Made by a program: the position numbers and the translations under genes. A model generated the notes under the pieces. That model made no database searches and was not told where the DNA came from. It saw nothing but the letters and a program-made list of their open reading frames with translations. Positions 60,062 through 64,000 of a stretch of DNA of 64,000 nt are shown piece after piece; the stretch's first letter is position 1, and every line of letters starts with the position of its first letter. This DNA comes from Rhodocyclaceae bacterium (GTDB taxonomy: Bacteria; Pseudomonadota; Gammaproteobacteria; Burkholderiales; Rhodocyclaceae): contig JAKLLG010000002.1 of the NCBI GenBank assembly GCA_023150275.1, positions 262,511 to 326,510 of the forward strand, given 5' to 3'.

Positions 60062-61816
60062 ATGGGTAACGGCTATTCGTCGGCACGCAGCCATCGGGGC
60101 GTTGATCTGTCCGATGCGAGCCCGCTCGAGAATCTGGCGGGGGCGATCGCCAAGCATGTCGATCCGTTCGGCGTCACCACCTCGGTGCTCAACGCACAGG
60201 CGGCCTGGTTGTCGCATCCGCAGGAGTTGGGTCGGGCACTGACGGCGCTCTCCGGCGATATCGTCGCCCTGCAGACGCATGTCATGCGGCGCGCACTGGG
60301 CTTTCCGAGCGACGACGTCGTCACCCCGCACGAGGACGATACTCGCTTCGCCGATCCGGTATGGAGTGAATCGGCCACCTGGGACATCGTCAAGGAAACC
60401 TATCTTGCGTTCACGCACCGTCTGGAAGACATGTGTTACGAAACGCCGGGGCTTTCCGACAAGGAGCGCCGGCGGGCTGCCTTCTGGTTCCGCAAGTGGC
60501 TGAATGCCGTGGCACCGACCAACTTCTTCTGGAGCAACCCGGTGGCGATGAAGAAGTTCGTCGAATCGAACGGGGATAGCCTCAAGAAGGGCGTGCAGTA
60601 CATGATGCGCGACATGCGCTCGAAGAACGTGCGCATGGTCGAGGAAGACGCGTTCACGGTCGGCAAGGATCTGGCGACGACGCCGGGTACCGTCGTATTC
60701 CGCAACCGTATGCTTGAGCTGATCCACTATGCGCCGACCACCGAGAAGGTGCACAAGACGCCGCTGGTGATCGTCACCCCGTGGATCAACAAGTATTACA
60801 TCCTCGATCTCACGGCCAAGAAGAGCATGGTCAAGTGGCTGACCGACCAGGGCTTCTCGGTGTTCATCACGAGCTGGAAGAATCCGGCGGCGGAGATGGG
60901 CAACACCAGCTTCGACGACTATCTGCGCGACGGTGTCGACGCGGTTGTGAACTTCGTCTGCAAACTGTGCAAGGTGCCACAGGTCGCGATGGCGGCGTAC
61001 TGCATCGGCGGCACGCTGGCGGCGACCTACATGGCGTGGGCGAATCGCCACTACGGCGAGAAGAAGCTGCCGGTGGCGTGCTGGACGCTGTTTACGACCC
61101 TCTCCGATTTCTCCAAGCCCGGCGACATCGAGGTCTTCATCGACGAGGGCAGCATCCGCTCGCTCGAACAATCCATGGCCAAGAAGGGCTACCTCGATGG
61201 CAGCGAGATGGCTTCCAGCTTCCGCCTGCTGCGCTCGAACAGCCTGATCTGGCACTACTTCGTTAACAGCTACCTGTACGGCGAGCCGCTGCCGCCGTTC
61301 GACGTGCTGTTCTGGAACATGGACACCACGCGCATGCCGCAGGCCATGCATTCGTTCTACCTGCGCGAGATGTACCTCAACAACAACCTGATGAAGCGCG
61401 ATGCGCTGACCATCGCCGGCGAACCGATCGACCTCGACCGCATCACGCAGCCGCTCTATGCGGTGACCGCGGAGGACGATCACATCGCGCCGTGGCGGCA
61501 GTGCTACCGCATCCGCAAATATGTGAACGTGAAGGCGCCGGTGCGTTTCGTGCTCTCCACCTCGGGGCACATCCTCGGCATCGTGAACCCGCCGGTCAAT
61601 CCGCCCAAGCGCAGCTTCTGGGTTGGCGAGCCGGAGCGCAACGAGCACTTCGAGCACTGGTTCGACCGTGCCGAGAAGAAGCCGGGTTCGTGGTGGGATG
61701 ACTGGGTGGCGTGGCTGCGGCCGCAGTGCGGGCCGATGGTGGCGCCGCTGTCGCCGCAGGCGAAGGATTACCCGGCGATCTGCCCGGCGCCCGGCACCTA
61801 CGTGCTGGAGAAGTGA
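60062..61816 (+). CDS. phaC: Class I-like poly(3-hydroxyalkanoate) synthase
   Basis: Polymerises (R)-3-hydroxyacyl-CoA into PHA granules. The 584 residues comprise an N-terminal PhaC domain and an alpha/beta-hydrolase core. The lipase-like box reads AAYCIGGTLAA with the nucleophile Cys314. The partner Asp473 is in EDDHIAPW and His503 in TSGHILGIVNPP, so the triad is complete. The usual GFCVGG box is AYCIGG, so this may be a divergent paralogue rather than the main synthase. No phaA or phaB is adjacent. The SD AAGGGAGAACAGC precedes the ATG. Confidence 0.92.
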   Translation: MGNGYSSARSHRGVDLSDASPLENLAGAIAKHVDPFGVTTSVLNAQAAWLSHPQELGRALTALSGDIVALQTHVMRRALGFPSDDVVTPHEDDTRFADPVWSESATWDIVKETYLAFTHRLEDMCYETPGLSDKERRRAAFWFRKWLNAVAPTNFFWSNPVAMKKFVESNGDSLKKGVQYMMRDMRSKNVRMVEEDAFTVGKDLATTPGTVVFRNRMLELIHYAPTTEKVHKTPLVIVTPWINKYYILDLTAKKSMVKWLTDQGFSVFITSWKNPAAEMGNTSFDDYLRDGVDAVVNFVCKLCKVPQVAMAAYCIGGTLAATYMAWANRHYGEKKLPVACWTLFTTLSDFSKPGDIEVFIDEGSIRSLEQSMAKKGYLDGSEMASSFRLLRSNSLIWHYFVNSYLYGEPLPPFDVLFWNMDTTRMPQAMHSFYLREMYLNNNLMKRDALTIAGEPIDLDRITQPLYAVTAEDDHIAPWRQCYRIRKYVNVKAPVRFVLSTSGHILGIVNPPVNPPKRSFWVGEPERNEHFEHWFDRAEKKPGSWWDDWVAWLRPQCGPMVAPLSPQAKDYPAICPAPGTYVLEK

Positions 61817-61845
61817 CGCTACCGGAGATGGCTGCTACAGTGCGT

Positions 61846-61872
61846 CGTGCGGGCTGGACGATTGCCCGTACG
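61846..61872 (+). other. Hairpin downstream of phaC
   Basis: CGTGCGGGC pairs with GCCCGTACG (one G-U) around a nine-base loop in the 106-base gap after phaC. It has no T tract. It may be a weak or Rho-assisted stop, or an mRNA end-protecting stem. Confidence 0.35.
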
Positions 61873-61937
61873 GCACGTGGCGGCGTTCGGACCTGACGCG
61901 TACCCGGTGTGACCTGGACTGAATGGCGAGGGGAGTC

Positions 61938-62609
61938 ATGACGGTCGAACCCGTATCAGAGCAGATGCTGGCGGTGGATGGTGATGTGTCCGCGCCGGGT
62001 GAGCCGGCGACCATGTCCGGTGCTGCGCTCGATCTCCTGCGCATTGTGCGCATCAACGAGGAGATCAAGCGCATCGTCACCGTCGCCTTCAAGATCAACA
62101 TCATGGCGCTCAACGCCATCTTCTTGGCCAAGCGGGCCGGCAATGCGGCGCTCGGCTTCGGCGTTCTCTCCAACGAGCTGCGCGTCTTCTCGAAGGATCT
62201 GCGCGAGAGCATGATGTCGCTGACGCGTCAGATCCACGATCTCGTCGTCGAGGTGTCCGCGGTCCTGCAGGATTCTCGTCACGACGACATTTTCGCGCGC
62301 GCCACGCGCGAAGTGCCCGACAACGCCGAGTTGCAGGCGGTACTGGCACGGCGCGAAACCCGGCATGGAGAGGCGGTCGAGCGCATTGCCAGCCAGCGGC
62401 GCAGCCTGCGTCTGGCGGTCGATGATGCGGCACGGCTGGTCGAGCTGGGGGGCGTGCTGGCCAAATCGGCCAAGATCGAGGCGGCCTACGGTGCAGGTTT
62501 CGCGACATCGTTGTCGCAGGTGTCGGGAGAATTCGACGGCGTCGTCGAGGAAATACGTTCGTCGCTCGACGCATTGCGGCGATCCGGCTTTTTCGGGGGA
62601 GAGGCATGA
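61938..62609 (+). CDS. Small cytoplasmic methyl-accepting-chemotaxis-like signalling protein
   Basis: It has 223 residues from the ATG at 61938 (GAGG six bases upstream); an ATG at 61923 would add five residues. No membrane segment is seen. Residues ~40-100 resemble the receptor hairpin tip: EEIKRIVTVAFKINIMALNAIFLAKRAG... followed by ALGFGVLSNELRVFSKDLRE, compare MCP LLALNAAIEAARAGE and GFAVVAxEVRxLA. The rest is predicted long helices. The tip is degenerate (NAIFLAKRAG for NAAIEAARAG), so binding to CheA/CheW is uncertain. It overlaps the next gene by four bases (ATGA), which suggests it relays the signal of that oxygen-sensor-like protein (inference). Confidence 0.72.
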   Translation: MTVEPVSEQMLAVDGDVSAPGEPATMSGAALDLLRIVRINEEIKRIVTVAFKINIMALNAIFLAKRAGNAALGFGVLSNELRVFSKDLRESMMSLTRQIHDLVVEVSAVLQDSRHDDIFARATREVPDNAELQAVLARRETRHGEAVERIASQRRSLRLAVDDAARLVELGGVLAKSAKIEAAYGAGFATSLSQVSGEFDGVVEEIRSSLDALRRSGFFGGEA

Positions 62610-63346
62610 AGACCACGCAGACCATCTTCGAGGAAGGCACGCACAAGTGGACGGCCATCGTCCGTGACCCGGCACGGCCCGACTACCTGATCGATACCAA
62701 CGAGTATCTCGTCCAGCATGCCGGTCAGGGCTTGCTGCTCGATCCGGGCGGCTCCGACATTTTTCCCGCCGTCTTTTCCGCGCTCTCGGCGGAGTTCGAC
62801 CCATCGCGCATCGTCGGCATCTTCGCCTCGCACCAGGATCCCGACGTGATCTCCTCGCTCTCGCTATGGCTGGAGTTCAACCCGCAGATGAAATGCCACG
62901 TCAGCTGGCTATGGAGCAGCTTCATCCCGCACTTCGGCGGCATCGGCGACACCTTCCAGACCCTGCCCGACGAAGGTGGCACGATCGCGCTCGCCGGCCT
63001 GCAACTGCAGGCGGTACCGGCGCATTACCTGCATTCTTCCGGAAACCTCAATCTTTATGACCGCCAGGCGAAGATTCTCTTCTCCGGCGACATTGGCGCG
63101 GCGCTCTTGCCGGCCGACCGGCAGGGGCTGTTCGTCGAGGATTTTGCCGCGCACATCCGCTTCGCCGAGGGTTTCCATCGCCGCTGGATGGGTTCCAACG
63201 AGGCCAAGCGCCAGTGGTGCGAGCGCGTCTCGCAACTCGATATCGACATGCTCTGCCCGCAGCATGGCGCGATCTATCAAGGCGATGATGTAGAACGCTT
63301 CATCAACTGGTTCGACGCGCTGCAGGTCGGCATCATGCGCGCCTGA
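62606..63346 (+). CDS. Di-iron metallo-beta-lactamase-fold (ODP) oxygen-sensor-like protein
   Basis: The 246 residues resemble the diiron half of flavodiiron proteins without the flavodoxin domain (oxygen-binding diiron protein group). Predicted ligands are His76-x-Asp78-x-Asp80 (SHQDPDVISS), His143 (AHYLHSSGN), Asp162 (FSGDIGAA) and His220 (PQHGAIYQG). The HxDxD in place of HxHxDH is the diiron rather than dizinc form. Related proteins bind O2 or NO and signal to chemotaxis or second-messenger systems. It is coupled (ATGA) to the upstream MCP-like protein and followed by a hemerythrin gene. Confidence 0.85.
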   Translation: MKTTQTIFEEGTHKWTAIVRDPARPDYLIDTNEYLVQHAGQGLLLDPGGSDIFPAVFSALSAEFDPSRIVGIFASHQDPDVISSLSLWLEFNPQMKCHVSWLWSSFIPHFGGIGDTFQTLPDEGGTIALAGLQLQAVPAHYLHSSGNLNLYDRQAKILFSGDIGAALLPADRQGLFVEDFAAHIRFAEGFHRRWMGSNEAKRQWCERVSQLDIDMLCPQHGAIYQGDDVERFINWFDALQVGIMRA

Positions 63347-63399
63347 GCGGGGCTTCGCAGCGGTTTTTCCGGGCCGCTGGCGTGGCGTGCAAGGCCTTT

Positions 63400-63441
63400 T
63401 TGATTTCGGTCAATGTGCCTCGGGAGTGGCACCCCGACAAT
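63400..63441 (+). promoter_or_regulatory. FNR/ANR-like promoter of the hemerythrin-DUF2249 operon
   Basis: TTGAT-TTCG-GTCAA (63400-63413), 22 bases, then GACAAT (63436-63441). This is class II FNR spacing, with a start predicted near 63448 and a 24-base leader to the ATG at 63472. It is nearly identical to the usp box. Confidence 0.65.
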
Positions 63442-63471
63442 GCCCCGATTACGAAAACAAGGGCAATGCCG

Positions 63472-63921
63472 ATGAGCTCCATCCGAGAATTCATGACCGA
63501 CGATCATCGTCGCTGCGACGATGTCTTCGCCGAGGTCGAGCAGGCCGTCACTGCCGGTGAATGGTCCACCGCCCGAGATACCTTCGCCCGTTTCGCCGCC
63601 GCCGTGCTGCAGCATTTTGCCACCGAGGAGTCCGTGCTGTTTCCCGCCTTCGAGCAGCGCACCGGCATGACCATGGGGCCAACGCAGGTCATGCGCAGCG
63701 AACACGTGCAGATGCGCGAACTGATCGCCGCCGCCGAACGTGCCCTCGCGGCGCAGGATGCTGACGACTACGCCGGCAACGCCGAAACCCTGCTGATCAT
63801 GATGCAGCAGCACAACATGAAGGAGGAAAACATCCTCTATCCGATGTGCGATCAGCATCTGGCGGATGATCCCGAGCTGCTGCCGCAGATCGAGGCCGGC
63901 ATCGCCGCCGGCGGCAAATGA
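63472..63921 (+). CDS. Bacterial hemerythrin (HHE domain protein)
   Basis: Non-haem diiron O2/NO-binding four-helix protein. I start at ATG 63472 (MSSIREFMTDDHRRC), eight bases after AAGGG; an ATG at 63466 is too close to it. In 149 residues the ligands are in place: His12, His48 with Glu52 (QHFATEES), His78 (SEHVQMRE), and His114 with Glu118 (QQHNMKEEN). Such proteins store or sense oxygen or nitric oxide in microaerobic bacteria. Its stop overlaps the start of the DUF2249 gene (ATGA). Confidence 0.92.
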   Translation: MSSIREFMTDDHRRCDDVFAEVEQAVTAGEWSTARDTFARFAAAVLQHFATEESVLFPAFEQRTGMTMGPTQVMRSEHVQMRELIAAAERALAAQDADDYAGNAETLLIMMQQHNMKEENILYPMCDQHLADDPELLPQIEAGIAAGGK

Positions 63922-64000
63922 GCCACCCGCATCCGAAAAGCGAACGCGTCATCGACGCGCGCGGTCTCGAACCGCCGGAGCCGTTCGTGCTGACGATGGA
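63918..64000 (+). CDS. DUF2249-type protein, N-terminal fragment (3' end outside window)
   Basis: Only 27 complete codons are present: MSHPHPKSERVIDARGLEPPEP and a few more residues. The string IDARGLEPPEPFVLTM is the opening strand and loop of the DUF2249/TusA-like fold. DUF2249 genes often sit next to hemerythrin and denitrification-related genes (from memory). The ATG overlaps the hemerythrin stop, so it is co-translated. The function is unknown. Confidence 0.75.
   Translation, partial: MSHPHPKSERVIDARGLEPPEPFVLTM

Overview
The window is chromosomal DNA of a Gram-negative betaproteobacterium, most likely order Rhodocyclales (Dechloromonas, Propionivibrio or Accumulibacter-like; the genus cannot be fixed from sequence alone). 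The reasons are the gene order folP-glmM-tpiA-secG-tRNA-Leu-nuoA..N, a hoxFUYHW NAD-reducing hydrogenase, a class I-like PHA synthase and uniformly high GC. I see no insertion sequence, phage gene, rRNA or CRISPR array. Nearly all genes are tightly packed; the only gap above 300 bases is 22188-22537.

Region 1 (1-17730) is core metabolism: the end of folP, then glmM, tpiA, secG, tRNA-Leu(GAG), and a complete 14-gene complex I operon (nuoA-N) closed by a strong terminator.

Region 2 (17743-46770) starts with a NUDIX hydrolase and a 1,253-residue SARP/BTAD regulator with a degenerate nucleotide-cyclase domain, an AAA ATPase and a helical C-terminus. A 350-base regulatory gap follows. It carries direct repeats with an 11-base period, a -10-like hexamer and a long hairpin. 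Then comes a 22.5-kb gene for a 7,510-residue two-partner-secretion adhesin, whose stop codon overlaps the start of its own outer-membrane transporter (TpsB). The adhesin has an extended signal peptide, a TPS domain, about 65 short beta repeats (some nested in four large blocks separated by Lys/Ala-rich linkers), and very few cysteines in its mature part, all in close pairs towards the C-terminus.

Region 3 (46793-64000) looks like a low-oxygen island. It holds a B12-dependent ribonucleotide reductase (minus strand), a MaoC-Pta fusion with acetate kinase (minus strand), the hydrogenase operon hoxFUYHW, a universal stress protein, a beta-CASP metallo-hydrolase and a PHA synthase. It continues with a soluble chemotaxis-receptor-like signalling protein, a di-iron metallo-beta-lactamase-fold oxygen-sensor-like protein, a hemerythrin and the start of a DUF2249 protein. 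Three FNR/ANR-like boxes lie in front of hoxF, usp and the hemerythrin gene. Each has a -10-like hexamer 21-22 bases downstream, the geometry of a class II FNR promoter.

Together the genes suggest a facultative denitrifier or polyphosphate/PHA-type lifestyle: NADH is produced by H2 oxidation or used by complex I, acetyl-phosphate and PHA act as carbon and energy valves under oxygen limitation, and a giant surface fibre probably serves floc or biofilm attachment. All functions are inferred from motifs and family knowledge; no database search was run.
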